Below, in pieces: positions 34,414-43,655 of a stretch of 64,000 nt of DNA. This DNA comes from RGZA01 sp964568585 (GTDB lineage Bacteria; Pseudomonadota; Alphaproteobacteria; UBA9219; RGZA01). The position numbers were made by a program, and so were the translations under genes. Location: assembly GCA_964568585.1 (NCBI GenBank), contig CAZMQI010000007.1:16069-80068 (forward strand), given 5' to 3'. Every line of letters starts with the position of its first letter. Positions within the stretch are counted from its first letter, which is position 1. The notes below the pieces were generated by a model. The model was given only the letters and a program-made list of their open reading frames with translations, was not told where the DNA came from and searched no databases.

Positions 34414-35013
34414 CAATCCGGCTATGCGTTCTTGCGCTTGCAAATCTGTCTTGAAACACCCTGTATAAAATTGCGTGACCAGATGCGCGTCTGCTTTATT
34501 CGCGCCACGTGTGGTCATGCAGGCATGTTCGGCTTCAATCAATACTGCTACACCCTTTGGTGACAGACCGGCGTGAAGCGCTTCGGCAATCTGCTTGGTC
34601 ATGGTTTCTTGGCTTTGCAAACGTTTGGCGAATACATCCACCACGCGGGCAAGCTTGCTGATGCCAACGACTTTTTTATCCGGCCAATAAGCAACATGGG
34701 CAACGCCAGGCATGCTTGCCATGTGATGTTCGCAGTGCGAGACGAAATTGATGTTACGCATGATAACCGGTTGGTCATAACCCTGAATATCTTCAAAGAA
34801 CTTGCTGACTAGTTCGGATGAGTCTTCTTTATAGCCATCGCACCATTCTTCCCATGCGCGTACAACGCGGGCAGGGGTTTCAAGAAGGCCCGGGCGGGAT
34901 ACGTCTTCGCCTAGATATGCCAAAAGCGTGCGAACGCTGTCCTCTGCCTCTTCACGGGTGGGGCGGGCGCCAGAGTCCTTGGGGGCATCTTTTTTGTTCA
35001 TCTTGACCAACAT
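34384..35013 (-). CDS. folE: GTP cyclohydrolase I
   Basis: This 209-residue enzyme converts GTP to dihydroneopterin triphosphate, the first step of folate synthesis. Zinc ligands appear as C-E-H-H in FVSHCEHHM and as the Cys of HACMTTRG; KLARVVDVFAKRLQSQE is the conserved central helix. The start may be the ATG at 35001 (NKKDAPKD) rather than at 35013; the first four codons differ little. The highly charged N-terminus is typical. Its 3' end overlaps the glycosyltransferase gene. Confidence 0.94.
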   Translation of the reverse strand: MLVKMNKKDAPKDSGARPTREEAEDSVRTLLAYLGEDVSRPGLLETPARVVRAWEEWCDGYKEDSSELVSKFFEDIQGYDQPVIMRNINFVSHCEHHMASMPGVAHVAYWPDKKVVGISKLARVVDVFAKRLQSQETMTKQIAEALHAGLSPKGVAVLIEAEHACMTTRGANKADAHLVTQFYTGCFKTDLQAQERIAGLLIGAAPRSR

Positions 35014-35101
35014 ATCGAATTATCCTGCTTTAAATTTTATGGCTTCAGGTGTTAATCTATTTACCTAATTCACTTCCAGTGTTTTTCAATCCGGAACTTA
35101 A

Positions 35102-36058
35102 ATGTCAGAACAAAAAACCCCCGAGCATTTCATTCCGACCATCGCGGTGATTATTCCCTGTTATAACGAGGAAGCCACCATTTCCAATGTCGTACGCGAT
35201 TTTGCCACGGTTTTACCCGGGGCTCAAGTTTATGTCTATGACAATAATTCCAGTGATAAAAGCGTTGAAAACGCTAAGAAAGCTGGGGCTTTAGTGCGTC
35301 TTGAAAAACAGCAAGGTAAGGGCAATGTGGTACGCCGTGCCTTTGCCGATGTGGACGCCGATATTTATGTATTAGTAGATGGCGATGATACGTATGACGC
35401 ATCATCTGCGCCGCGCCTTATCGGCCAATTATTAAACGGCCCCTATGATATGATTAATGCCGCGCGGGTTGAAAAAAGCGAGCAGGCATACCGCAAAGGG
35501 CACCGTTTCGGTAACTGGGCGATTAGTACGATGATTGCGGTGTTGTTCGGAAAGTCGTGCAATGATGTGTTGTCGGGCTACCGTATTTTTTCAAAGCGCT
35601 TTGTGAAATCATTCCCAGCATTGGCGCGAGGTTTTGAAATTGAAACGGAATTGACCGTGCATGCCTTGCAATTGCGTATGCCTGTTGCCGAAACGCAAAC
35701 ACCATACAAGGAACGCCCCGAAGGTTCGGTAAGCAAGCTAAATACCTTCCGTGATGGCTTTCGCATCCTGTTCACTATCCTTTATCTGCTGAAGGAAGAA
35801 AAGCCATTGGCGTTCTTCTCCGCAATTTCTCTGGTGTTGATGATTGGTGCACTCATCCTTGGTGTGCCAGTGATTGAAGATTTTATGAAAACCGGTCTGG
35901 TGCCCCGCTTGCCATCTGCTGTGCTTGCAACAGGCTTGGTTATCTTGTCATCGCTGAGTGTAACATGCGGTTTGATATTGGATAGCCTGACGCGTGCGCG
36001 CCTTGAATTAAAGCGCCTTACTTATTTGCGTCACATGGCCCCTCATTACCATGATTAA
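35102..36058 (+). CDS. Membrane-anchored family 2 glycosyltransferase (dolichol/polyprenyl-phosphate type)
   Basis: A 318-residue protein. The N-terminal GT2 domain begins IAVIIPCYNEEATISNVV and has D-D and D-x-D residues in VDGDDTYD, as in polyprenyl-phosphate mannosyl- or glucosyltransferases. Two hydrophobic segments follow near residues 230-290. It would load a sugar onto a lipid carrier. The next gene, gtrA-like, overlaps its end by 8 bases, and GtrA proteins are thought to flip such sugar-lipids, so the pair probably works together. Confidence 0.87.
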   Translation: MSEQKTPEHFIPTIAVIIPCYNEEATISNVVRDFATVLPGAQVYVYDNNSSDKSVENAKKAGALVRLEKQQGKGNVVRRAFADVDADIYVLVDGDDTYDASSAPRLIGQLLNGPYDMINAARVEKSEQAYRKGHRFGNWAISTMIAVLFGKSCNDVLSGYRIFSKRFVKSFPALARGFEIETELTVHALQLRMPVAETQTPYKERPEGSVSKLNTFRDGFRILFTILYLLKEEKPLAFFSAISLVLMIGALILGVPVIEDFMKTGLVPRLPSAVLATGLVILSSLSVTCGLILDSLTRARLELKRLTYLRHMAPHYHD

Positions 36059-36455
36059 TAAAGAAACTGCGTTGCGGGTTATTAAATTCGGTTTCATCGG
36101 CGTGATTGGATTTTGTGTGGACAGTGCCGTGCTGTGGCTGTTCACAAAGGTTTTAAATTTTGATCCTTATTCGGGGCGTATCATTTCATATGTTTGTGCG
36201 GCGACCAGTACATGGATAGGTAATCGCTTGCTGACCTTTGCGGATCGCCCCAAAACATCGCTGGCGAAACAATGGGCATTATTTCTTGCGCTGAATGGTG
36301 TAGGTTTTGTGATTAATTATTCGGTATATGCTATACTGGTTGCATCATTTGCATATATCTATGCAAATCCGACATGGGCAGTGGCGGCGGGTTCGTTGGC
36401 AGGCATGGTGCTAAATTATGTCGCATCCACCCGTTTAGTTTTCCCAAAAACTTGA
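36051..36455 (+). CDS. GtrA-family membrane protein
   Basis: A 134-residue protein with four membrane segments, starting FGFIGVIGFCVDSAVLW, the opening of GtrA-like proteins. It ends with VLNYVASTRLVF, the conserved Asn-Tyr and Arg before the last strand. GtrA proteins are believed to flip lipid-linked sugars across the inner membrane. It overlaps the preceding glycosyltransferase gene by 8 bases, so the two are translated together. Confidence 0.9.
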   Translation: MINKETALRVIKFGFIGVIGFCVDSAVLWLFTKVLNFDPYSGRIISYVCAATSTWIGNRLLTFADRPKTSLAKQWALFLALNGVGFVINYSVYAILVASFAYIYANPTWAVAAGSLAGMVLNYVASTRLVFPKT

Positions 36456-36500
36456 GAATTCCAAGAATAGTCGCCATATATACGGTATTGGAGAATTTAA

Positions 36501-39077
36501 ATGGACATTAATAAATACTCGGACCGTGCCAAAGAGATTATTTCAGCCGCACAAGGCATTGCATTGCGGCTCAATAACCAGCGCTTCGTTCCGGAACATC
36601 TTTTAAAAGCATTACTCGAAGACAAAGAAGGATTAGTAAATAATCTTATCCGTTCGTCGGGTGGCGACCCGGGCGCGGTGGTATTGATTGTTGATGGCGA
36701 ACTCGCCAAATTGCCTAAGATTACTGGCAGCGAAGAACTCTATATGGCGCCGGATGTTGCGCGTATTTTAACTGGCGCTGAAGATATTGCGACCAAAGCG
36801 GGCGATAGTTTTGTGACCGCCGAACGTTTGTTTCAGGCGTTGCTTGCTTCACCTTCCGCCATCTCCCGCAAACTGAACGATGCGGGTGTGACTTTGCAAG
36901 GTATATCCGGAGCGGTGGATGGCTTGCGTAAAGGCCGCAAAGCCGACAGCGCGAATGCCGAACAAGGCTATCAAGCACTGAAAAAATACACGCGCGATTT
37001 AACGGCGGCGGCACGTGAAAATAAACTTGACCCCGTCATTGGCCGCGATGATGAAATTCGCCGTACCATGCAGGTATTGGCGCGCCGTACAAAGAATAAT
37101 CCGGTGCTTATTGGTGAGCCGGGCGTTGGTAAAACCGCCATCGTCGAAGGTCTGGCGCAGCGTATCATCAAAGGCGATGTGCCTGATAATCTGAAGGATA
37201 AGCGCGTCTTATCGCTTGATTTGGGTTCCTTGATTGCTGGAGCTAAATTCCGCGGTGAATTCGAAGAACGTTTGAAAGCGGTGTTACAGGAAATCAGCGC
37301 CGCTGCTGGCGAAGTCATCGTGTTCATCGACGAATTGCACACACTTGTCGGTGCAGGTAAGGGCGAAGGCGTGATGGATGCATCCAACATGTTAAAGCCA
37401 GCCTTGGCGCGCGGTGAATTACACTGCGTTGGCGCAACCACATTGGATGAATACAGAAAGCACATCGAAAAAGACGCAGCGCTCGCGCGGCGTTTTCAAC
37501 CTGTGTTTGTTTCTGAACCAACGGTGGAAGATACCATTTCCATTTTGCGGGGCCTCAAGGAACGGTATGAATTGCATCACGGTGTGCGTATCACTGACAG
37601 TGCGTTGGTTGCCGCTGCAACGCTTTCCAATCGTTATATCTCGGACCGCTTCTTACCCGATAAGGCCATTGATTTAATCGATGAAGCGGCATCACGTCTG
37701 CGGATGCAGGTGGATAGCAAGCCAGAATCAATTGATGAAATGGATCGCAAAATCATGCAGTTGCGTATTGAACGCGAAGCATTGAAGAAAGAGACCGATG
37801 CCGCATCCAAAGATCGTTTGCTGAAACTGGATGATGAGTTGAGGACGTTGGAACAATCATCATCCGAATTATCGGCGCGCTGGAAGGCGGAAAAAGACAA
37901 GCTGAAATCATCGCAGCGTATTAAAGAAGAAATTGAACGTGCCAAAAACGAATTGGAACAAGCGCAACGCAAGGGCGATTACAACCGTGCGGGCGAGCTT
38001 ACCTATAGCGTACTTCCTGATTTGGAACGGCGTTTGAAGACAGCCGAGCAAATGGGCGATAACGCGATGCTGAAAGAAGAAGTCTATGAAGAAAACATCG
38101 CCGAAGTGGTGAGCAAGTGGACAGGCATTCCCGTTGATAAAATGATGACGGGGGAGCGTGAAAAGCTGTTGAAGATGGAAGATAGGCTGAAGCACCGTGT
38201 GATTGGCCAAGATGAAGCGGTGACCGCCGTTTCAAATGCGGTGCGCCGTGCGCGGGCAGGCCTGCAAGACCCGCAACGCCCCATTGGGTCGTTCCTGTTC
38301 CTTGGCCCCACGGGCGTTGGTAAAACCGAATTATGTAAGGCGTTGGCCGAATTCATGTTCGATGATGATACCGCCATGGTGCGTATCGATATGTCTGAAT
38401 ATATGGAAAAGCATGCGGTCGCTCGCCTTATTGGTGCGCCCCCAGGTTATGTGGGATATGAAGAAGGCGGCGTGTTGACCGAAGCCGTGCGTCGTCGTCC
38501 CTATCAGGTATTGCTGTTCGATGAAGTTGAAAAAGCGCACGCCGATGTGTTCAACATTTTATTACAAGTGCTTGATGACGGACGTCTGACCGATGGCCAA
38601 GGCCGCACGGTCGATTTCCGCAATACCATCATCATCCTCACCAGCAATCTGGGCTCTGAATTCTTGGCAGTACAAGAAGGCGAAGCAGAAAGCGGCGGTA
38701 TTTCGGGTAAGGTGCGTGACGCTGTGATGAACGCAGTGCGTAAACACTTCCGCCCTGAATTCTTGAATCGTTTGGATGACATTTTGCTGTTCCGCCGTCT
38801 AACGCGCGATAACATGACCGGTATTGTCGATGTGCAGCTTAAACGCCTGCATAAACTACTTGCCGACCGCAACATCACGCTGGAACTGGACGATAAGGCG
38901 AAGACATGGCTTGGCGATACGGGTTATGACGCTGTGTATGGTGCGCGTCCGCTTAAACGCGTTATCCAGCGCAGCCTGCAAGATCCGCTGGCGCAGTTAT
39001 TGTTGCAGGGTCAAATCCGTGATGGGCAGCAATTGAAAGTCACAGCTGATGGCGATGGCCTTGTTATCAAAGGTTAA
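36501..39077 (+). CDS. clpB: Disaggregase ClpB
   Basis: An 858-residue HSP100 chaperone that with DnaK pulls apart protein aggregates. It has the N-domain (about 1-140), NBD1 with GEPGVGKT near 205, the coiled-coil middle domain (LRTLEQSSSELSARWKAEKD), and NBD2 with GPTGVGKT near 610. The C-terminal domain ends in the ARPLKRVIQ sensor-2 region. Length and motifs are normal. A GGAG site precedes the ATG. Heat-shock control is likely, but I cannot read a clear promoter. Confidence 0.97.
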   Translation: MDINKYSDRAKEIISAAQGIALRLNNQRFVPEHLLKALLEDKEGLVNNLIRSSGGDPGAVVLIVDGELAKLPKITGSEELYMAPDVARILTGAEDIATKAGDSFVTAERLFQALLASPSAISRKLNDAGVTLQGISGAVDGLRKGRKADSANAEQGYQALKKYTRDLTAAARENKLDPVIGRDDEIRRTMQVLARRTKNNPVLIGEPGVGKTAIVEGLAQRIIKGDVPDNLKDKRVLSLDLGSLIAGAKFRGEFEERLKAVLQEISAAAGEVIVFIDELHTLVGAGKGEGVMDASNMLKPALARGELHCVGATTLDEYRKHIEKDAALARRFQPVFVSEPTVEDTISILRGLKERYELHHGVRITDSALVAAATLSNRYISDRFLPDKAIDLIDEAASRLRMQVDSKPESIDEMDRKIMQLRIEREALKKETDAASKDRLLKLDDELRTLEQSSSELSARWKAEKDKLKSSQRIKEEIERAKNELEQAQRKGDYNRAGELTYSVLPDLERRLKTAEQMGDNAMLKEEVYEENIAEVVSKWTGIPVDKMMTGEREKLLKMEDRLKHRVIGQDEAVTAVSNAVRRARAGLQDPQRPIGSFLFLGPTGVGKTELCKALAEFMFDDDTAMVRIDMSEYMEKHAVARLIGAPPGYVGYEEGGVLTEAVRRRPYQVLLFDEVEKAHADVFNILLQVLDDGRLTDGQGRTVDFRNTIIILTSNLGSEFLAVQEGEAESGGISGKVRDAVMNAVRKHFRPEFLNRLDDILLFRRLTRDNMTGIVDVQLKRLHKLLADRNITLELDDKAKTWLGDTGYDAVYGARPLKRVIQRSLQDPLAQLLLQGQIRDGQQLKVTADGDGLVIKG

Positions 39078-39160
39078 TTGATGCTTTCGGGGTTTTGGTA
39101 AGCTTCTATTAGCAATTGGTATTTTAAATTCATCTGTCTCATTCCAAAAGGCGGAAACCA

Positions 39161-39811
39161 ATGTTGCAACTTGATTCTAAAGCTTCCGCCACGCATCGGG
39201 CATCATCTGAAGCCGGTATCGCCATCGGCGTTGTCTTGTTCGTCATCGCATTGCTCGCGGTGATTAGCGTTGCGATGACTGCTGGCAATAACACGGTGGG
39301 TAGTACCATCGTTGCGGATACCGTCCGCAATAATATCAGAACCCAAGCTAATTTGGTTCGCAGCAAAATCCTTGAATGCAATCAATACTCGTTTGATCGA
39401 GGCGAGCTTGGCGATAAATATCCCTATGCGGATGCCAATGGCACCAGCTTTGGCGCTGTCGCACAACCTGTTGAAGATTTACATTGCATGGCGTTCGTCG
39501 CGGAAGGTACTTCGCTTCCTGACACACGCACCAGCCTATGGGCTGGCGCGCATGCCGCAACCCTACCCGCACCAAGTCCCGGCTTTGAAAAATGGTATTA
39601 TGTGAATGCCGGTAATTCCGGCGGTCGTTGTATTCGTATTCAGCCCAATGCAGGTAATGCCAATGATGTGGGTGTTAAAACCGGTTTGGCGCAGGTGTTC
39701 AGTGCATTCTCCAGTCAGGAAGTCGTGTATGACAGCAACAGTACATCGCAGCGCTTCATTCTTTGGATAACCGCGCCACAAGGTACAGTCAGCGCCGATT
39801 GCTCAAGCTAG
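39161..39811 (+). CDS. Pilin-like protein 1 (single N-terminal hydrophobic helix)
   Basis: This 216-residue protein has a short basic leader, then SEAGIAIGVVLFVIALLAVI, a hydrophobic helix placed as in class III prepilins, and a large soluble domain with four cysteines. A near neighbour of the same length follows 7 bases later, and the third gene encodes a GxGD prepilin peptidase. The classical G-F-T-L-I-E cleavage site is absent, so it is not a standard type IV pilin. I infer a surface pilin or pseudopilin; no family is named. Confidence 0.6.
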   Translation: MLQLDSKASATHRASSEAGIAIGVVLFVIALLAVISVAMTAGNNTVGSTIVADTVRNNIRTQANLVRSKILECNQYSFDRGELGDKYPYADANGTSFGAVAQPVEDLHCMAFVAEGTSLPDTRTSLWAGAHAATLPAPSPGFEKWYYVNAGNSGGRCIRIQPNAGNANDVGVKTGLAQVFSAFSSQEVVYDSNSTSQRFILWITAPQGTVSADCSS

Positions 39812-39818
39812 GAACATT

Positions 39819-40469
39819 ATGGAAAAGCGTTTATCGAACGATTCAGGCATTGCCATAGGCATGATTTTATTCGGCGTCGCGTTGTTGGCTGTGGTGTCGG
39901 TGGCGATGGGCGTTGGCGGCAATAATATCGGTTCCGCCATTTCAATTGACCGCGCGACGGCAGATTTGAAATCGCAAGGCTTGCTCATCACCACCAAAAT
40001 CCGTGATTGCTTCAGCAACGGTATCTCCAACAAAAAACTCGATTGTTCTAACAATACCTTTGTGCCCGCCACGGGTTGGACTCGCCCCGGATGCAGCCCG
40101 ATTGATCCAACTGTGTTTTATCCATCCAGCACGGGTTCAGGAACGCCTGTTGAAAATATCGATTGCCCGTCTTTTGGCGGTGGTATTCAAAACCTATGGA
40201 CAGGCCAGGCACCTGCCTTGTTGCCACCGCCCACGGCTGGCTTTGATATCTGGTATTATGTGAATGCAGGGGATAGTGGTGGCCGTTGCATCCGAACGCA
40301 GCCCTTGGGATCCACCGCCGATGATTCATCGATGCGCGCCGGGTTGGTTGAAGCCGCTGCAGGATTTTCTGCGGATGAATTGACCTATGTGCCTGCCAGC
40401 ACATCACAGCGCTTCATTTTATGGATTACCAAACCAACTGGAACTATTAGTCCGGATTGTTCACCCTAA
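39819..40469 (+). CDS. Pilin-like protein 2, tandem paralogue
   Basis: A 216-residue paralogue of the preceding gene. It shares the segment SGIAIGMILFGVALLAVVSV and a closing region FDIWYYVNAGDSGGRCIRTQP that matches FEKWYYVNAGNSGGRCIRIQ in the first copy, and it keeps the final CSP/CSS cysteine end. The two diverge in the middle, so this is an old tandem duplication. Its stop overlaps the start of the peptidase gene by one base (TAATG), which ties the pair to that peptidase. Confidence 0.6.
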   Translation: MEKRLSNDSGIAIGMILFGVALLAVVSVAMGVGGNNIGSAISIDRATADLKSQGLLITTKIRDCFSNGISNKKLDCSNNTFVPATGWTRPGCSPIDPTVFYPSSTGSGTPVENIDCPSFGGGIQNLWTGQAPALLPPPTAGFDIWYYVNAGDSGGRCIRTQPLGSTADDSSMRAGLVEAAAGFSADELTYVPASTSQRFILWITKPTGTISPDCSP

Positions 40470-41011
40470 TGGAACAACTCACTTCATCTGAAATGATGTC
40501 GGCGGTGTTTAATACCATGTTCAGTGGGCCATATGCGCCGTGGCTACCGCTTGGCATCATGGTGATTTTATTTTTAACTGCTGCGTGGGATGCAAAAACG
40601 GGCATCGTTCCTAATATCCCTTTGTTAATTGGTGCTGTTGCCATCATCGTTGGCCGCTTTATGGACAAAGGATATGGCGATGCCATCATCAATCTGGCGA
40701 TGGGAATTGGCATATGGGCCATTCTTTGGGCATTCAATGAATTCTGGTATCGCTTCTTCCGGCGCGATGCCATCGGCATGGGCGATGCGAAATGGACTGC
40801 ATTGGCTGCCGCAACCTTTGGCTTGTTGCCAAGTGTATTGGCATGGTTCATCGGGTCGTGGATTTCGATTATCTGGATCGGGCTTTGCTATGCCGTTGGC
40901 CAGCGCATCCGCAAAGTTTACTTTGCGCCGTTCCTGTTCTTTGGATTAATCATCGGAATGCTGTTCACCAAGCATATCGTCCAGCTGCCGTATCCGTATA
41001 ACTTCTTTTAA
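40469..41011 (+). CDS. A24 (GxGD) prepilin peptidase, CpaA-like
   Basis: A 180-residue integral membrane protein with six or so helices and both catalytic aspartates of A24 peptidases: D41 in AAWDAKTGIVPN and D106 in the GMGD motif (AIGMGDAKW). It lacks the N-terminal methyltransferase domain, as in CpaA/TadV-type enzymes. It starts inside the stop of the second pilin-like gene (TAATG). Tad pili genes are absent nearby, so this is a compact cassette of two substrates and one peptidase. Confidence 0.8.
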   Translation: MEQLTSSEMMSAVFNTMFSGPYAPWLPLGIMVILFLTAAWDAKTGIVPNIPLLIGAVAIIVGRFMDKGYGDAIINLAMGIGIWAILWAFNEFWYRFFRRDAIGMGDAKWTALAAATFGLLPSVLAWFIGSWISIIWIGLCYAVGQRIRKVYFAPFLFFGLIIGMLFTKHIVQLPYPYNFF

Positions 41012-41020
41012 GCACAGACT

Positions 41021-41956
41021 TTAAGCAGTGACTTCTGAAGGCTTATCAATTCCGGATGGAATGCCACGCAGTGGCTTCATGTACAGCAACAATGCCGCTG
41101 CAACATAAATGGATGAGAACGTACCAACGACAATACCCCATGTGATAGCAATGGAGAAACCGTGCAATGCCGGGCCACCAAACAGCACAAGCGGCACGAT
41201 GGCAAGCAAGGTGGTGAGGGATGTCATGAGGGTACGTGACAGGGTTTGATTAACAGCGTTATTGATAATCGTTTTCAGGGTCGCATTTTTATCCTTACGC
41301 AGGTTTTCACGGATACGATCGAATACAACCACTGTATCGTTGAGTGAATACCCCGCCAGTGTTAATAATGCAGCGACCGCCGTTAAATCGAATTCAAGGC
41401 CAAGTACGGCATATAAGCCGATGGTTACAAACACGTCATGGAAAATGGCAATCACCGCAGCGACACCGAATTGCCATTCAAAACGAAACGCCACATAACA
41501 ACCAATCATCAGCATTGATAGGCTGAGCGCAAGAATAGCGGCATGGCGCAATTCTTCACCTACGCGCGGCCCAACAACTTCCACGCGGCGGTATTCATAA
41601 GCGGTACCCATCGTTTCGCGCACTTTGGCGATGGCCTTGTTCTGTGCATCTTCGTCGCCATCCTGACGTTCCATGCGGATAAGCACATCTTTGTTGGTGC
41701 CAAACTCCTGTAGCTCTACGCTGCCCAGTCCCAGATTATCCAGCGATTTGCGTAATGCAGCGACATCAACAGCATCATTCGAACGTGCTTCGATTAAAAT
41801 GCCGCCCTTGAAATCGGTGCCGAAATTCAAGCCCGGTACAAACAGCAAAACAACTGCTGCAACAACCATCAAGGCGGTGATGATAAACGCAATCTGGCGC
41901 TTTGCCACAAAATCGATTTTGGTGTTTTCAGGGAAAAGACGAATAGGGAATTTCAT
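41021..41956 (-). CDS. secF: Protein translocase subunit SecF
   Basis: A 311-residue SecF with six membrane helices and the conserved first periplasmic start NFGTDFKGG. The helices with VTIGLYAVLGLEFDLTAVAALL and SLNDTVVVFDRIRENLR are typical. SecDF uses proton flow to finish protein export. secD usually lies just upstream, but here the upstream gene is an NHL-repeat protein, so secD must be elsewhere. The start has no strong ribosome-binding site visible. Confidence 0.95.
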   Translation of the reverse strand: MKFPIRLFPENTKIDFVAKRQIAFIITALMVVAAVVLLFVPGLNFGTDFKGGILIEARSNDAVDVAALRKSLDNLGLGSVELQEFGTNKDVLIRMERQDGDEDAQNKAIAKVRETMGTAYEYRRVEVVGPRVGEELRHAAILALSLSMLMIGCYVAFRFEWQFGVAAVIAIFHDVFVTIGLYAVLGLEFDLTAVAALLTLAGYSLNDTVVVFDRIRENLRKDKNATLKTIINNAVNQTLSRTLMTSLTTLLAIVPLVLFGGPALHGFSIAITWGIVVGTFSSIYVAAALLLYMKPLRGIPSGIDKPSEVTA

Positions 41957-42056
41957 GATTGTTTCGCTTAACGTTAAGGAATTTAATATTAAATGGGATA
42001 ACGGCTTTTGGCGTAACCTTCAACTTGTATGTTCGTTGCGTTGAATCACGCTGCTT

Positions 42057-43532
42057 TTAAGCCCATTTACGGCTGGTTTTAGCATCGCGGCGGATTTCGA
42101 TGATGCGGTGGTTATTGGTATCGCAAACCAAAAGGCGGTTTTCACCATCCGCCCAGATACCAGCAGGTTCAGCAAAAGGCAGGCACACATCATCGGTACA
42201 TTGCCATGCATGGTCATCCATATCGCTTACCGAGCGTGTGTTCATATCAATCAGCCGTAAGGCGCCGTTATAACTATCAGCGACCAGAATACGGTCATCA
42301 TCGATTAAACAAATGCCCAGCGGGTGCTGCATAGTGGCATCTGCTATTGCGCCATTGCTATGGCCGAATTCAAACAACCCTTTGCCGACGATGGTGCGGA
42401 TTTTAATCTCATCCATATCGATGAAACGGATGGAGGATGTCTCGCTATCGGTGAAGAATAATTTGCTTTTATCACTATTCAGGGCAAGGCCAGATGGTTG
42501 CGCCATATCGGTTGTTAGCGGGTTGCCATCACGCAAGCCTTCATTACCACTGCCAGCTACAACGCGCACAACATGTTCTACTAAATCGATCGCGCCGATT
42601 TGGTGTGTGCCTGCGTTGGAAAAAAACAGAATGTGATTTTTCAATTCCAGATCCCAAGGGGAGGCGAGGGAACGTCCAATCGCTTTTTCAAACTTGTTAA
42701 TCAGCATCATGCCCCTGGTGCCTGTGCCGCATAATGTCGTTATTGCCCCCGTAAAACGGTCAATGCGTCGTATCGCGTGATTGCCAGTATCTGCTACGTA
42801 AATTGAATCGTTATTGGCAATCAACCCTTGCGGGGAATTGAATGTGGCCGATGTTTTATCGCCGTCATCACAGCCAGCGCGGCCAGCACCATAACGCTCT
42901 ATTTCTGCGCCATTATCATCAAGCAATACGATTTGATGATGGCCACTATCGGCAATCATCCATTGCTTGGCTTGGCCTGGCAGCGGTTTGATTTTTGCAG
43001 GGAAGCGCAGAGTGGTTGGTTTGATTTCCGGTTGTGCCCATGTAAAGGCTGCAGGTTTCAACACGCCCTTTGTTTCATATACATCCAATGCATCGCGCAC
43101 GGCATTCAATAAGTGCAGCGGTTCCGGTTCGCCCGTATTGACGTAAGCGATATACCCAAGCGGGTCGATGAATACCATGGTTGGCCATGCATGCACATTA
43201 TACTGTGCCCACAAGATATGATTTGGATCATGGATGATGGGATGATGGATGTCATACCGTTCAATCGCCATCTTCACATTCTCGACATCTTTTTCGGCTG
43301 AGAATTTGGGGGAGTGAACGCCAATCACCATCACTTCATGGCCGAACGCTTTTTCAATCTTTGCCAGTGTTGGCAGAATATGAATGCAGTTGATGCAGCA
43401 GAATGTCCAGAAATCCAGGATCACCAGTTTACCGCGAAGCTCAGCCAGCGAAAGCGGCTTATCGGTGTTGAGCCATACGATACCTTCACGGTTGATTTCT
43501 GGGGCGTGGATGGGGGATTCTGTCAGTTCCAT
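42057..43532 (-). CDS. Thioredoxin-like plus NHL-repeat protein (NHLRC2-like)
   Basis: This protein has 491 residues from the ATG. The N-terminal thioredoxin-like domain has FWTFCCINCIHILP (C-I-N-C), as in NHLRC2. It is followed by six or so NHL/beta-propeller repeats recognisable as VADTGNHAIRRID, VADSYNGALRLID and VCDTNNHRIIEI. A longer frame from a TTG at 43601 would add a hydrophobic leader; I find it less likely. Family function in bacteria is unclear; it probably has an oxidoreductase-linked scaffolding role. It is divergent from the deaminase gene. Confidence 0.85.
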   Translation of the reverse strand: MELTESPIHAPEINREGIVWLNTDKPLSLAELRGKLVILDFWTFCCINCIHILPTLAKIEKAFGHEVMVIGVHSPKFSAEKDVENVKMAIERYDIHHPIIHDPNHILWAQYNVHAWPTMVFIDPLGYIAYVNTGEPEPLHLLNAVRDALDVYETKGVLKPAAFTWAQPEIKPTTLRFPAKIKPLPGQAKQWMIADSGHHQIVLLDDNGAEIERYGAGRAGCDDGDKTSATFNSPQGLIANNDSIYVADTGNHAIRRIDRFTGAITTLCGTGTRGMMLINKFEKAIGRSLASPWDLELKNHILFFSNAGTHQIGAIDLVEHVVRVVAGSGNEGLRDGNPLTTDMAQPSGLALNSDKSKLFFTDSETSSIRFIDMDEIKIRTIVGKGLFEFGHSNGAIADATMQHPLGICLIDDDRILVADSYNGALRLIDMNTRSVSDMDDHAWQCTDDVCLPFAEPAGIWADGENRLLVCDTNNHRIIEIRRDAKTSRKWA

Positions 43533-43564
43533 GAGGAGTAAGATAACCGACAAACCCCGTAAAA

Positions 43565-43617
43565 CAAGCTTGTTTTTGGCGGATTTTTGCGTCTTTACCA
43601 ATCATCAAGCTTGTTTT
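43565..43617. promoter_or_regulatory. Repeated CAAGCTTGTTTT words between divergent genes
   Basis: CAAGCTTGTTTT occurs at 43565-43576 and again at 43606-43617 in direct orientation, 41 bases apart or about four helix turns. Each contains the palindrome CAAGCTTG. They lie between the divergent NHL-repeat and deaminase genes, so they may be binding sites for one regulator. This is inference. Confidence 0.3.
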
Positions 43618-43655
43618 GCAAAACTATCCTGCCCGTCATGTTAAATTGGGCAGAT

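Noticed and set aside
43565..43617. CAAGCTTG palindromes considered as a terminator
   Set aside because: They lie between two divergent gene starts, where an operator fits better than a terminator.
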